64,000 bases of DNA, taken from positions 62,001-126,000 of the forward strand of contig NZ_JAHREN010000001.1 of the NCBI RefSeq assembly GCF_019084075.1. The letters are read 5' to 3'. This DNA is from Siccirubricoccus sp. G192. Its GTDB lineage: Bacteria > Pseudomonadota > Alphaproteobacteria > Acetobacterales > Acetobacteraceae. Below the pieces are notes generated by a model. The model saw nothing but the letters and a program-made list of their open reading frames with translations, searched no databases and was not told the DNA's origin. This document shows positions 10,029 to 19,777 of the stretch, piece after piece. The position numbers and the translations under genes are program-made. Each line of letters opens with the position of its first letter. Position 1 is the stretch's first letter.

Positions 10029-11318
10029 CTATTTAGGAATGAGCTCGCTCAATTGACTTGAATGCCGCAAGTAGAATAGGAAATAAGGGTCAATAATGTG
10101 GAATGCTCCGCTCCCACCGCGTTCATCCCATTCAATTATTCGCTCAGCGCCATTCTCTTTCCTTGCAATCGTTGTCATTTGTTTGCAGGCATTTTGTATG
10201 CTTGCTGATATTGGGGCCGGGCCTGTGCAGACCCGCTTAATCCGGTCCATCATTTCCGCGTAGGGAAGCATAAGGCGCGGCGGGTCGCGAGAAAGGGCCA
10301 AGAGAACGCATCGGTAGGCGTCTCCCAGCGTTCCATCAGCAAACGGGAATCGATCCCGCCTTTGGCCTTTGGACCGCGGACCCTGATGAAGGTTGCGTAC
10401 AAGCGTCGCGTAGTTCGCGTTAGCCGACACGCGCGCAAGGACCGCCTCCATATCCTCATTGCCAAGCTTGGGCCGCAAAATTCCGAGATTGGTTGATTTT
10501 AGATCCAAATGCCGACAGAGCTCCAGGCAGGCGGACTGCATGAGCTGCGGAGATCCACAACACTCTACGGCTAATTTCTCAATAAAATCAGTAGATACAG
10601 CGGCATTTAAAACATCGAAGCCCTTTATACCAATCTCCCTCAGATCATGTTCTGTCCAATATTTCGTGTCTATGTTCGCAGTTCTGCCGCGTAGTTCGTG
10701 ATTGCTGCGGACCACGTCGTCTGAACGATGAGGCACAGAAGCAATACAGAACTTTATCCCGCGATCTGCGCCCGTTTTGATTTGTTGAGCAACTTCCCTT
10801 TGGACCGGCGGCGAAATATAATGGAAGTCATCAACAAAAATAATCTGTTCGGTCGATTTCAGAATCGCCTCAACTTCATGAATTCCTCGCCGGCTTGTAG
10901 TTGCGGTGTTTGAAATGGAAGCTGTCGTCTGTCTCTGGCTCCCTAGCGTTGCATCGCTGCTCGGTGTTCCTGGCGGGCCAGAAAGCGCCAATCGAATCTG
11001 CACATTGGTCTGGTTGGTATTGCCTGAAGTATTCTAGCGCGCATGCGAACTAGGTGCGGCCAATGCATCCAAAATGTAATTCCAGAAATCTTCCCCCTTC
11101 TTCACAACGGACCCTGGGATCTTTACGAGCTTCTCCGCGCCAACGATTTTCTCAACGAGAACGGTCTTGCCGGATTTGGACGGCCCAGACAACGAAATAA
11201 CTTGCTTTGGCGTTTGAAGTGCGTACCGAATCCGCTCTTCAGATTCATCATCTGCACGCCGCACATAGGTGTGGGTCGGAAAGTCATTTGGGGTGAAGAC
11301 CTGTTCTCGAGTAGGCAC
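10029..11318 (-). pseudogene. P-loop ATPase with archaeal-ATPase-like C-terminus, interrupted by an in-frame amber codon
   Basis: A single reading frame of 430 codons contains a TAG at codon 95 (11034-11036). Before it lies FTPNDFPTHTYVRR and a Walker A motif, SGPSKSGKT (about residues 44-52). After it, in the same frame, come a Walker B (EQIIFVDDFHY, about 157-167), a sensor-like stretch and a winged-helix-like C-terminus ending IIDPYFLFYLR, as in archaeal/STAND-like ATPases. The start is GTG at 11318 with AAGGAG upstream. A GTG at 11003 could restart translation but would lack Walker A. Base composition is clearly more AT-rich than on either side, so recent transfer is likely. It may be a nonsense mutant or carry a base error. 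The function is unknown. Confidence 0.7.
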
Positions 11319-11330
11319 GCGGTACTCCTT

Positions 11331-12176
11331 TTACGCTGCCACCGTCCGCTGCACCTGCTCGCCCAGGCCCGCGATGCCGAGCCGCATCGTCTGCCCCGGC
11401 TTCAGGAAGACCGGGTTCGGCTTCTTGCCCAGCCCCACCCCCGGCGGCGTGCCGGTGAAGATCACATCGCCCGGATGCAGGGTGATGAAATGCGAGACAT
11501 AGCTGACGATGGTCTTCACCCCGAAGATCATGGTGCGCGTGGAGCCGTCCTGCATGCGCTCCCCGTCTACGTCGAGGAACATGGAGAGGTTCTGCGGGTC
11601 CGGCACCTCGTCCCGGGTAACCAGCCAGGGGCCGACCGGCCCGAAGGTATCGCAGCCCTTGCCCTTGTCCCAGGACCCGCCGCGCTCGATCTGCCATTCG
11701 CGCTCGGAGACGTCGTTGCCCACGGCATAGCCGGCGACATGCTCCAGCGCCTGATCCTCGCTGACGCAGGTGGCGCGGCTGCCGATGATGATCGCCAGCT
11801 CCACCTCCCAGTCGCATTTCTGGCTGTTCTTCGGGATGACGACATCGTCGTTCGGGCCGCTGAGCGCGCCCAGCGACTTCAGGAAGACGATCGGCTCCTT
11901 CGGGATCGGCGAACCCGTCTCGGCCGCATGGTCGGCGTAGTTCAGCCCGATGCAGACCAGGTTCTTCATGCCCGCGACCGGCGGCCCGAGCCGCGGCTTG
12001 CCGGGGACCGCCGGCAGGCTGGCGGGGTCGAGCGCCGCCAGCTTCGCCAGCCCGGCCGCAGACAGCGCCGCCCCGGCCAGGTCGGGCACCTGGCCCGAGA
12101 GGTCGCGGATGGTGCCGGAGGCGTCGAGCATCCCGGGCTTTTCCTGGCCCGCGGGGCCGTAGCGGAGCAGCTTCAT
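11331..12176 (-). CDS. Fumarylacetoacetate hydrolase-family protein (diketo-acid hydrolase)
   Basis: 281-aa FAH-family enzyme. Members cleave C-C bonds in fumarylacetoacetate or 2,4-diketo acids using a divalent metal. The fold is recognisable from GLNYADHAAETGSPIP, from the metal-binding acids in CDWEVELAIIIG (E124, E126), from NDVSEREWQ and from the terminal FTGTPPGVGLG. The start is MKLLRYGPAG at 12176. The SDR gene lies 40 bp upstream on the same strand. That pairing matches the last steps of the non-phosphorylated L-rhamnose/L-fucose routes, where an SDR makes the diketo acid and an FAH protein splits it. The role is inferred; frame intact. Confidence 0.85.
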   Translation of the reverse strand: MKLLRYGPAGQEKPGMLDASGTIRDLSGQVPDLAGAALSAAGLAKLAALDPASLPAVPGKPRLGPPVAGMKNLVCIGLNYADHAAETGSPIPKEPIVFLKSLGALSGPNDDVVIPKNSQKCDWEVELAIIIGSRATCVSEDQALEHVAGYAVGNDVSEREWQIERGGSWDKGKGCDTFGPVGPWLVTRDEVPDPQNLSMFLDVDGERMQDGSTRTMIFGVKTIVSYVSHFITLHPGDVIFTGTPPGVGLGKKPNPVFLKPGQTMRLGIAGLGEQVQRTVAA

Positions 12177-12216
12177 CGGTGGTCCCTTCCCAAGTCCTGG
12201 TTGCGTCGGCGCGAAG

Positions 12217-12966
12217 CTATAATGTCCAGCCGCCATCGATGACGATGGCCTGGCCGGTGACAAAGGCACTTTCCTCCGCGGCGAGATAGACCGCCAGCGC
12301 CGCGATCTCCTCGGCCGTGGCCAGCCGCCCCATGGCCTGGCGCGCGACGAAGCCGGCCCGCGCCGCCTCCATCCCGCCCGCCGCCGCGGCATTGGCGGCG
12401 ATCCGCTCGCCGAGCGAGGGCGTGTCCACCGTGCCGGGGCAGAGGCAATTGCAGCGCAGGCCCTGCGCCACGTATTCGGTGGCGATGGATTTGGTCATCC
12501 CCACCACCGCCGCCTTGGTGGTGCCATAGAGGAAGCGCCCCGGCGCGCCCTTCACGCTGGAACAGGCCGAGGCCATGTTGATGATGCTGCCGCCGCGCCG
12601 CTCCAGCATGTCAGGCAGCGCCGCCTGGATGCAGCGCCACATGGCGCGCACGTTCAGCGCGAAGCCGGCCTCCCATTCCGCATCCGTGCAGGTCAGCGCG
12701 GTGTTCTGGTGGACGAAGCCGGCGCAATTGAACAGCACATCCAGCGGCCCGGCCGCCGCGATCACAACCGCCGCCGCAGCATCATCCAGCACATCGAGCG
12801 TCCGGGCCTCGATCCCGGCCGCCTCCAGCCCGGCCAGCTTCGCCGCGTCGCGGTCGGTGGCGATGACCTGGCCGCCCTCGGCGGCAAAGGCCAGCGCGGT
12901 GGCGCGGCCGATGCCCTGGCCCGCCGCCGTCACGAAGCATCGCTTCCCCTGCAGCCTGCCGGCCAT
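12217..12966 (-). CDS. Short-chain dehydrogenase, 2-keto-3-deoxy sugar acid dehydrogenase-like
   Basis: 249-aa classical SDR. The NAD-binding motif TAAGQGIG is at residues 13-20, NCAG at about 80-83, and the catalytic pair YGTTK gives Y147 and K151. The C-terminal ESAFVTGQAIVIDGGWTL closes the fold. The start is MAGRLQGKRC at 12966; a longer in-frame extension from 12999 lacks support. With the FAH gene directly downstream it probably oxidises a 2-keto-3-deoxy acid such as the fuconate or rhamnonate derivative. The specific substrate is an inference from gene order and general similarity, and 3-hydroxybutyrate-type activity remains possible. Confidence 0.83.
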   Translation of the reverse strand: MAGRLQGKRCFVTAAGQGIGRATALAFAAEGGQVIATDRDAAKLAGLEAAGIEARTLDVLDDAAAAVVIAAAGPLDVLFNCAGFVHQNTALTCTDAEWEAGFALNVRAMWRCIQAALPDMLERRGGSIINMASACSSVKGAPGRFLYGTTKAAVVGMTKSIATEYVAQGLRCNCLCPGTVDTPSLGERIAANAAAAGGMEAARAGFVARQAMGRLATAEEIAALAVYLAAEESAFVTGQAIVIDGGWTL

Positions 12967-13037
12967 TCCCCGCCCTCCGCGAACCGGCGCCATCATCACG
13001 GCGCCGCCCGCGGCGTCAACTGCGGCGGGGCGCGGCC

Positions 13038-14396
13038 CTACCGCAGCAGCCGGCGCACCAGCGCCCGCGCCCGCTCGCCGCGCGGCGGATCGAGCAGGCG
13101 GGAGAGGCTCCAGCGGCCGTGCGAGACGCGGGCGCGGAGCGTGCTGAATTCCAGGAACCCCGCCTCGCCGTTCCGCCGCCCGAAGCCGGAGGCGCCGACG
13201 CCGCCGAAGGGCAGCGCCGGGAAGGCCGCGTATTCCAGGCAGCGGCCGGCGATGATGGCGCCGCTGCGGGTGCCCTCCACCACCGCCCGCTCCTCCGCGG
13301 CCGTGGCGCCGAAGAGGTAGATGGCCAGGGGCGGCGGCCGGGCGGCGATCCAGCCGATGGCCTCGGCCAGGCCGGGCAGCGGCTGCAGGGCCAGCACCGG
13401 GCCGAAGATTTCCGCCTGGTGCAGCGGGTGATCGGCCGCAGCCTCGGCGATCGTTAGCGCCTGCCGCCGGCCGGGGCCATCAGGTGCCAGCGGCGTCAGG
13501 CTGGCGCCGGCGCAGAGCGCCTCCAGCCGCGCCGCCTGGGCGGCATTCAGCACCGCGGTTTCCGGCAGGCCGATGCCGGTGGCGCGGCAGGCATCGAGGA
13601 AGGCTCCGCGCCCATGGCCGACCAGCAGCACCGTATCCGGCGCGATGCAGGTCTGCCCCGCATTCACCGACTTGCCCGCCAGGATGGCCTGCGCCGCCAC
13701 CGCCAGGTCGGCGCCCGGCAGCACCAGCGCCGGGCATTTGCCGCCGAGTTCCAGGGTCAGCGGCACCAGCCCCGCCGCCGCCGCGCGCATCACCTTGCGG
13801 CCGGTTCCGGTGCCGCCGGTGAAGACCAGGTGGTCCCAGGGCTGCGCCGCGAAATCGGCGGCGATCTCCGGCCCGCCCTGGACGCAGCGGGCGATATCGG
13901 GGCCGAGCGCCTCCGCCAGGATCTCCGCCAGCAGCGCGGCGCTGCGCGGCGTCGCCTCCGAGGGTTTGAGGGCGATGCGGTTGCCGGCGGCCAGCGCATC
14001 CACCGCCGGCAGCAGGGCAAGCTGCACCGGGTAGTTCCAGGGCGCCATGATGCCGACCACACCCTTGGGCCATGGCTCCACCCGCGCCCGGGCCGGCCGG
14101 AAGGCCCATGGCACGCCAACCCGCCGCGGCCTGGCCCAGCGCGCCAGGTGGCGGCGGGCGAAGCGGGCGGCCTCCACCACCAGCTTCACCTCGGCGATCA
14201 GCGTCTCCTCGGCGGAGCGGCCGCCGTAATCGGCATCCAGCGCGGCGGCGATCGCCTCGGCCCGGCGCAGCATGGTGGTGGCCAGGGCATCGAGCAGGGC
14301 ATGGCGGCGCTCGGGTGGCAGCGCGCCGTCACGCGCCTCCGCCGCCCGCAGCGCGGCCAGGGCCGCGGCGGGCGAGGCACAGGGCGGCACCGTCAT
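13038..14396 (-). CDS. Aldehyde dehydrogenase, coniferyl-aldehyde type
   Basis: 452-aa NAD(P)-dependent aldehyde dehydrogenase. Active-site residues are in place: N121 in MAPWNYPVQ, E216 in LELGGKCP and the catalytic C250 in NAGQTCIAPD. The cofactor loop is FTGGTGTGRKV. The short C-terminal region and the motif PFGGVGASGFGRRNGEAGF resemble class 3 / coniferyl aldehyde dehydrogenases. The start is MTVPPCASP at 14396. It lies 71 bp upstream of the SDR on the same strand and may head an ALDH-SDR-FAH operon oxidising sugar- or lignin-derived aldehydes. The substrate cannot be fixed from sequence. Confidence 0.88.
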   Translation of the reverse strand: MTVPPCASPAAALAALRAAEARDGALPPERRHALLDALATTMLRRAEAIAAALDADYGGRSAEETLIAEVKLVVEAARFARRHLARWARPRRVGVPWAFRPARARVEPWPKGVVGIMAPWNYPVQLALLPAVDALAAGNRIALKPSEATPRSAALLAEILAEALGPDIARCVQGGPEIAADFAAQPWDHLVFTGGTGTGRKVMRAAAAGLVPLTLELGGKCPALVLPGADLAVAAQAILAGKSVNAGQTCIAPDTVLLVGHGRGAFLDACRATGIGLPETAVLNAAQAARLEALCAGASLTPLAPDGPGRRQALTIAEAAADHPLHQAEIFGPVLALQPLPGLAEAIGWIAARPPPLAIYLFGATAAEERAVVEGTRSGAIIAGRCLEYAAFPALPFGGVGASGFGRRNGEAGFLEFSTLRARVSHGRWSLSRLLDPPRGERARALVRRLLR

Positions 14397-14996
14397 GCCA
14401 CGCCGCCCCGGCGGCGGAGCGCCCAAGCGGGATCCAGCAGGTCAGGGCTTCCATTCCGAAGCGGGGCCGGGCCGGCGGCGGAACGTTGCATGCACCCGAT
14501 GGTCCGGCTGTCCTTGCCCTGGAGATTGTTCATCGGGGCGGGCCGGGAGGATACGGTCGCGAAGCCCGCAATCCTGGCCCGGCGCCTCGGAAGAACCGTG
14601 ATGAGAATGCCTGAACCCTGGCACAGGGTGGAATGCTGAAAAACGGAATCCCGGAGGCGCGGTTCACCATTCCCTCGCGCTCACGGATTGCGCCGCCCTG
14701 GCCATCCCCGGCCAGCACTGCTGCGATAGTCTTGCGCGGATCAGGGCCGGACGGACGGAAGCCGGATTCCGTCCCGTTGCGGTTTGCGGGATGCCCCGTC
14801 GATCCGGGCGGAACATCGGGGTCCCGCCCGGCCCTGCCGGCAGCCGGGCAGGGCCGCCGCATTCAGTGGCCCCGCAGCGGCGCCGGCGGAAGGCCGGCGT
14901 CGCTGCAAGGCAGGCTTCGCCTGATGCGCAGGCCGCCAGTTTGCCGGCCTCGCACCATCGGCGCCTCGGACCGGTCCATGGACCGGTCCGCTGGTA
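14397..14996. other. 600-bp intergenic region rich in hairpins
   Basis: No convincing gene is seen. The right half holds a series of inverted repeats: 14829-14838 with 14847-14856 (10 bp perfect), 14874-14887 with 14893-14906 (14 bp with one wobble), and the 24-bp palindrome at 14967-14990. The left part should contain the promoter of the aldehyde dehydrogenase gene, but no clear -35/-10 pair could be picked. Confidence 0.5.
14967..14990. terminator. 24-bp perfect palindrome just after the RTX-like gene
   Basis: CGGACCGGTCCATG and its mirror form a perfect 24-bp palindrome starting 7 bp beyond the stop of the minus-strand giant gene. As RNA it could fold only with a tight loop in the centre. 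Position suggests a transcription terminator. As DNA it could also bind a dimeric protein. No T-run is present. Confidence 0.45.
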
Positions 14997-17900
14997 TCAG
15001 GCGTAGATGAAGTCGCTGGCGACGAGCTTGCTGACATGGGCGAGGAAGACGCTGTCGCCCGTGTTGTCGTAGGTGACGAGCAGGCCGGCAACGCCGCCCT
15101 CCGTGGCCTTGGCCATGTGCACATCGGCGGCGGTCAGGCCGACGAACTGCAGCTTGTCGGTGCGCGAGGTGAAATCCTCGATCACCACATGGCCATCGCC
15201 GCGCTCGAAGACGAAGGTGTCCTTGCCGGCGCCGCCGGTGAAGTTGCCACCGCCCGTGCCCGCATGGATGACATCGTTGCCGCCGGCGCCAATGACCGTG
15301 GCGAAGCCCGCCCCGCCCTGGACGGTAAGCTTGACCATGCCTTCGGCCGTGACGCTGTCGTGCCCGGCGCCGAGGGTCACCTGCGCGCAGGAGTACTGGC
15401 CATCATAGGCGGCATTGTAGAGCGCGCCATTGCCGGCCTTGAAGCCATCCGCCAGCGCGGAAAGGCCGACCGCGGTGACGAGGACCACATCGTCGCCGCC
15501 GCCGGTTTCGATCACCATGGCATTGCCGGCGCCGCGGGTATCCGAATGCGCCACCCAGGTGATGTGGTCATCGCCGTCGCCCAGGATGACATTGCCCCGC
15601 TTGGCGCCGACCAGCAGGACATCGAGGTCGGTGCTGCCGGCGGCATGCAGGTCGAGGTTGGCCTGCACGAAGTTGCCGAAGCCGAGATGGCTGGCATAGC
15701 CGGCGGACCAGCTCGCCGGCACCATCTGCACCGCCTGCACCGTACCCCAGGCGGGGGTGGCGATGAAGGTGGCGACCCCCACGCCGGCATAGGTCTGATG
15801 CTCGATCGAGACCTGCGCGTCCTGGCCCCAGGTCGGGGAGTTGCCGAATTTCGCCGGCGGCACGTTGCCTGGAACAGGCGTCGGCGTCGGTGTGGGCGTC
15901 GGAGTGGGGCCGGCCGCGGGCGCTTCGGTGAAGGTGAACATGGCCGGTCCGCCCGAGTACATCCCCAGCGAGCCGCCGGCCACCGCGGTGCCGTTATAGG
16001 TGGCACTCTCGACGTAGAGGTTCCGGTCATGCGTGGCATCCCACGCATCATTCAGGAAGTTGACCGTTACCTCATGCGGGCCGGCTGCCAGGTCGAGCTT
16101 CACCGTGATGGTGTCGCTCTGCCCCGAGCCGTGCAGGGCGCTTGCCGTCAGGATGTCGCCAATCTGCTTGCCGTCCACGCTGACCGTGTATTGCGCGCTG
16201 CCGTTCCAGGCATCCTGGCTCACCCGCAGCACCAGCGTGTCGCTGCCGCTGCCGATGGTGGCATTTCCCGTGGACGGTGTGGGGGTGGGGGTTGGGGTGG
16301 GCGTCGGCTCGGGCGTCGGCGTTGGGGTGGGCGTCGGCTCGGGTGTTGGGGTGGGAGTGGGTGTGGGAGTGGGCGTCGGCTCAGGTGTGGGTGTGGGCTC
16401 GGGCGGGGGCGGGGGCGGGGGCGTCCAGCTGCCCTGGTCCGGCGGGGTGAGCGCAGAGGTGGGGTCGTTCGCGAAGTCAGCCGTCCCGGTATAGGGCGGG
16501 TGGTCAGCCGCCAGCGCCCGATAGGCCGCCGCCGCCTCGGTGGAACCGGTGAGCTGGTAGATGCCGCTCAGGGTGGCGAGGGCGAGCTGGCCGTAATTGC
16601 CCCCGCTGGCGTCCCAACCGTCGCCGTTGGACAGCCCGCGCGCCACGGTCGCCGCGCCGATCTCGGCCCAGGTCTTGTAGACCGCGCCCGTTGCCTCATC
16701 CGCGATGGCGATGTGATAGGCTGCGCCATCATGCATCTTGAAGCCCTTGGCTTCGCTGGTGAAGCGGCCGACCAGGAAGTTCGTCTGCCAGTTCAGGAAG
16801 GTCAATGCATCCGCATTGCCCTGCCGCGCCGCGGCAATGGCGACCGAGGCGAAGTAGTCCTGCTGCCAGGGCGAGATGCCGACATTGTCGATGGTGCCGT
16901 CCATGCCGCTCGGTACCCAGCCATGCGCCTCCCCCTGGGCCGCCGTCCAGGTGGGGATCATGGAGACCAGCCACTTCCAGTTGGCATTCCCTGCGGCCTC
17001 GAAATAGGCCTTCTCGACGCTGCCGTCGGGATTGGCCCAGGCCGCCCCCTCGATTTCCCGCATGCTCCAGGCCGAGCCGCGCAGCTGGTTGATGTTGATC
17101 ACGTTGTCATCGGCGCCACCACGCGGGTAGGGCCATTGCGACATGATGCTGTAGGAGGCCTGGGCGTTCAGGTTGTCCAGGATCCAGCGCTCGCCGGTCA
17201 GCAGATAGGGCACATAGGACAGGTTCGGCATATGCGCCGTATCCGGCGCCCAGCCGGAAGAGTCATCGAGCAGCTGCGTCAGGCCACCCGATGCGCGGTC
17301 GCCTGGCACGCCCCCGGTGCCGCGGTAGTCGATCCACAGGTTCGGGTAGTTGTCGGTATTGAGCCAGGTGCCATGCGCCTCGTCCCAGAAATGCCAGGGC
17401 ACCGAACTCGCCGCCTCGGCCTGGCCCATGGCATAGCCGGCGGCGCGCGCATCCTGGGTCATCAGCCAGGCCGTGTTCGCCTGGGTGGTGATGCCGATAT
17501 CGGGGCGCCCGCCGGTCATCGGCATGTACTGGGTCACGCCGTTCGCGGCCAGCGGGTCGCCCCAGCCGGGCGCGTTCATGCTGGACTGGTATGACGCCAG
17601 CAGGCTGTCCTGCACGCCCAGGGCGAGGTTGTAATTGGCCACCGCACCCGTCTTCTCGAGATGCGCGGTATCCTGGCGGATGTTGAGCCAGCCGCTGGCC
17701 GGATCGCCGAGGCCCTGGCCACCATCCGTGCCAGCCGTGAAGTCCCGGTGCCAGCTCTGGTACTGCCCCTGGTCGACGGATTCCCGCGCCGCCTCGTGCC
17801 CGTCCATGGTGACGACGACATCATAGGCGACCCTGCCGCCCACGGCCTCCATCGCCTGGTCGTTCTTGAACTGCGCATCCACCGAGAGGCCGCCACCCTT

Positions 17901-18445
17901 GAAGGCGGTGACGTCGAAGACGAGGCGCTGCGAGCCCGCAAGCTCGACCTCCACCCGCGCCTGGGAAGCCAGCGGCCCCTTCTGCCAGAAGGAGGCGGAG
18001 CCATCCGCCAGCGCATGCCGCAGCGCGTCCAGCACATCGACATGCACCGTGCCGCCGCCATGCGCCGTCAGGTCGACCGCGAAGGAATGGCCGCCGAGCC
18101 CGCCCAGCAGGTCGACCGTTCCCCCGGCCGTGCCGGCGCCCCGCGACAGGACAACATCAACGGCAGCCCCGGCGGCGAGGTCGGGCCGCACCACGGAAAG
18201 CACGGCCATCTTGGCCGAGCCGTCCGCATAGGTGGTTTTCACGTCCACCTGTACCGCCACTTCCGCCCCCCCCCGACGATCGCCTTGAGGCCCGCCCCCC
18301 CCGGCAATTCACCCAGGGCGAAGACCTGGCCGAAGGTGGTGACGCCGCCCTTCAGCGCCGCCGTGCCGGCATTCTGGAAGGAGAGGCTGACGATATCGCC
18401 CGCGCCGAGCGGCGCGAAGGCGGGGAGATTGGCTGTACCGGACAA
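14997..18445 (-). CDS. Giant carbohydrate-binding protein with PT linkers and RTX-like C-terminus, one frameshift
   Basis: About 1149 aa after repair of a nine-base C tract at 18266-18274 (one base short), which joins MSGTANLPAFAPLG...IVGGG to EVAVQVDVKTTYADG. There is an N-terminal beta-rich region (about 1-200), then a central region of about 430 residues rich in Trp and Tyr (NLWIDYRGTGGVPGD, ISPWQQDYFASVAI) that could be a helical toroid but is not assigned. A long Pro-Thr linker follows at 16270-16425. Next is a xylan-binding CBM60-like module (DTLVLRVSQDAWNG, LYVESATYNG), a second PT linker, and RTX-like glycine/aspartate repeats (LGDGDDHI, GGAGKDTFVFERGDG). There is no Sec signal, which with the RTX-like end suggests type I secretion. 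No transporter genes are adjacent. Probably a secreted polysaccharide-active or adhesive protein. Confidence 0.75.
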
Positions 18446-18850
18446 GGGGTAACTCCACCAAAGGTTGATTTATACAAAATCCATTCGCCTCAATCTGCAA
18501 GCAGAAAATGCCGAAAAAGTGATCGGCCGGCGAATTTGGTGTAAACTCAATAGTTGCAACATGTTATGTCGAAGGCCGCCCCCGGGATGCGGGAACGGTG
18601 GCCCACCACGGGCCGGGATTGCCGCTCCGATCGAGCGGCAGGCGGGAAAATGGCTTCGGCGCCCCTCTTGGCGCCAAGGCCCGACCGGTCACGGCCAGTG
18701 CCAGAAACGAATGAGGAATGATGTCCAGATGGCCGCAACCGCCACACTGGCTGGCAGCCTGGCGATGCGCCGCCGCGCATTCGGGCGACTATTGTAACTA
18801 GTTCAGTTCTAACTCAATCACTCTTATAACGGATCCTGATGGCGGCAGCA
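18446..18850. promoter_or_regulatory. AT-rich intergenic region upstream of the giant gene
   Basis: 405 bp without a gene. It is distinctly AT-richer near the giant gene's start. On the minus strand a TATAAA sits about 23 bp before that ATG, with GGTGGAG as a plausible ribosome-binding site; no well-spaced -35 partner is clear. The left-hand AT-rich tail (around 18795-18835) lies beyond the SemiSWEET stop. The middle is GC-rich and shows nothing recognisable. Confidence 0.35.
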
Positions 18851-19147
18851 TCAGACTTTTGGGTCCAGCGCCTCCGCCACCGCCTGCCGCTTCCGCTTGG
18901 GCAGGCGCTTCATCGCCAGGATGAAACCCGAAAGCAAGAGGCAAATGGCATTGGTTACAATGAGCGGCCACTGCCCGAGCAGCAGCCCATAGGCGAGCCA
19001 GAGCGAAAACCCCAGCACAGTCACCGCATACATGCCGGTGGAGATCGCCTTCGTGTCGCGGGTGCGGATGATCTTCCAGGCCTGCGGCACGAAGCTGGTG
19101 GTGGAGGCGAGGGTGGCGAGCGCACCCACGATGGCCGCGGCGTCCAT
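18851..19147 (-). CDS. SemiSWEET-type sugar transporter
   Basis: 98-aa three-helix membrane protein of the SemiSWEET (MtN3/PQ-loop) family, which dimerises to let sugars pass down their gradient through the inner membrane. The PQ motif is in TSFVPQAWKIIRTRDTKAIS. Helix 2 is GMYAVTVLGFSLWLAYGLLL and helix 3 is WPLIVTNAICLLLSGFIL. The basic tail KRLPKRKR is on the cytoplasmic side. The start MDAAAIVGAL at 19147 gives the usual family length; a 15-residue longer version from 19192 is unlikely. Single gene, intact. Confidence 0.9.
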   Translation of the reverse strand: MDAAAIVGALATLASTTSFVPQAWKIIRTRDTKAISTGMYAVTVLGFSLWLAYGLLLGQWPLIVTNAICLLLSGFILAMKRLPKRKRQAVAEALDPKV

Positions 19148-19268
19148 GGCGATCTCCGGCCCGGAAGGGGCCGGCGGAGCAACCCGGAACACCGTCAGGC
19201 GGTTCCGCCCCCGCTATCCCGCATGGCGCGTTGACCCCGGCCCGGCTTGCGGGGAGGCTGCCAGGCGC

Positions 19269-19763
19269 ATGGAAGCAACTCCACCTCCCCCGGCGTCAGA
19301 GGCGCCCCTGCTCGGCCAGGGCTTCCATTGGCAGGAGCTGCGGCCGGGCCAGCGCTTCCGCACCTTCCGCCGCACCGTGACCGAGGCCGACCTGGCCGGC
19401 TTCATCGCCGTCACCGGCATGCTGGAACCGCTTTTCGTGGATGCGACGCATGCGGGCGCGCTGGGCCACCGGCCGGTGCCCGCGGCGCTGACCCATGCGC
19501 TGATCGAGGGCATGCTGCTCAGGGGCATGGTGCATGGCACCGGCCTGGCGCTGCTGGAGATGAGCCTGCGGGCCCTGGCGCCGGTGCATCTCGGCGATAC
19601 CGTCGGGGCCGAGGTGACGGTCGTCGGGGTCCGCCCCACTTCGCGCGGCAACCGCGCCGTGGTCACTTCCGATGTGCGCGTGCTGAACCAGCGGGGCGAG
19701 ACGGTGATGACCTATACCGTGAAGCGGCTGATCGCTGGCCGGCCCGACCCCGACACCGCATAG
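19269..19763 (+). CDS. MaoC-like hotdog-fold hydratase
   Basis: 164-aa single-hotdog protein related to MaoC/FkbR2 enoyl-CoA or mesaconyl-CoA hydratases. Recognisable parts are FRRTVTEADLAGFIAVTG near residue 40, PVPAALTHALIEGML and a terminal beta strand GETVMTYTVKRLI. The active-site Asp-His pair of true MaoC enzymes is not obvious, so catalytic activity is uncertain. The start is the ATG at 19269. The Bug-type receptor gene begins 15 bp downstream, so the two are probably co-transcribed. That is a common arrangement in which receptor and acyl-CoA enzyme handle one carboxylate. Confidence 0.75.
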   Translation: MEATPPPPASEAPLLGQGFHWQELRPGQRFRTFRRTVTEADLAGFIAVTGMLEPLFVDATHAGALGHRPVPAALTHALIEGMLLRGMVHGTGLALLEMSLRALAPVHLGDTVGAEVTVVGVRPTSRGNRAVVTSDVRVLNQRGETVMTYTVKRLIAGRPDPDTA

Positions 19764-19777
19764 GCAGGAGAACCACC

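Noticed and set aside
11043-12242. 399-codon plus-strand frame opposite the FAH-family gene
   Set aside because: His/Arg-rich shadow; the minus strand encodes a complete FAH protein with metal ligands.
16270-16425. Repetitive stretch as a DNA repeat or mobile element
   Set aside because: It is the coding sequence of a Pro-Thr linker in the giant protein.
15036-17594. Plus-strand open frame of 852 codons opposite the giant gene
   Set aside because: Antisense shadow with compositionally biased sequence; the minus strand has CBM and RTX-like motifs and coherent linkers.
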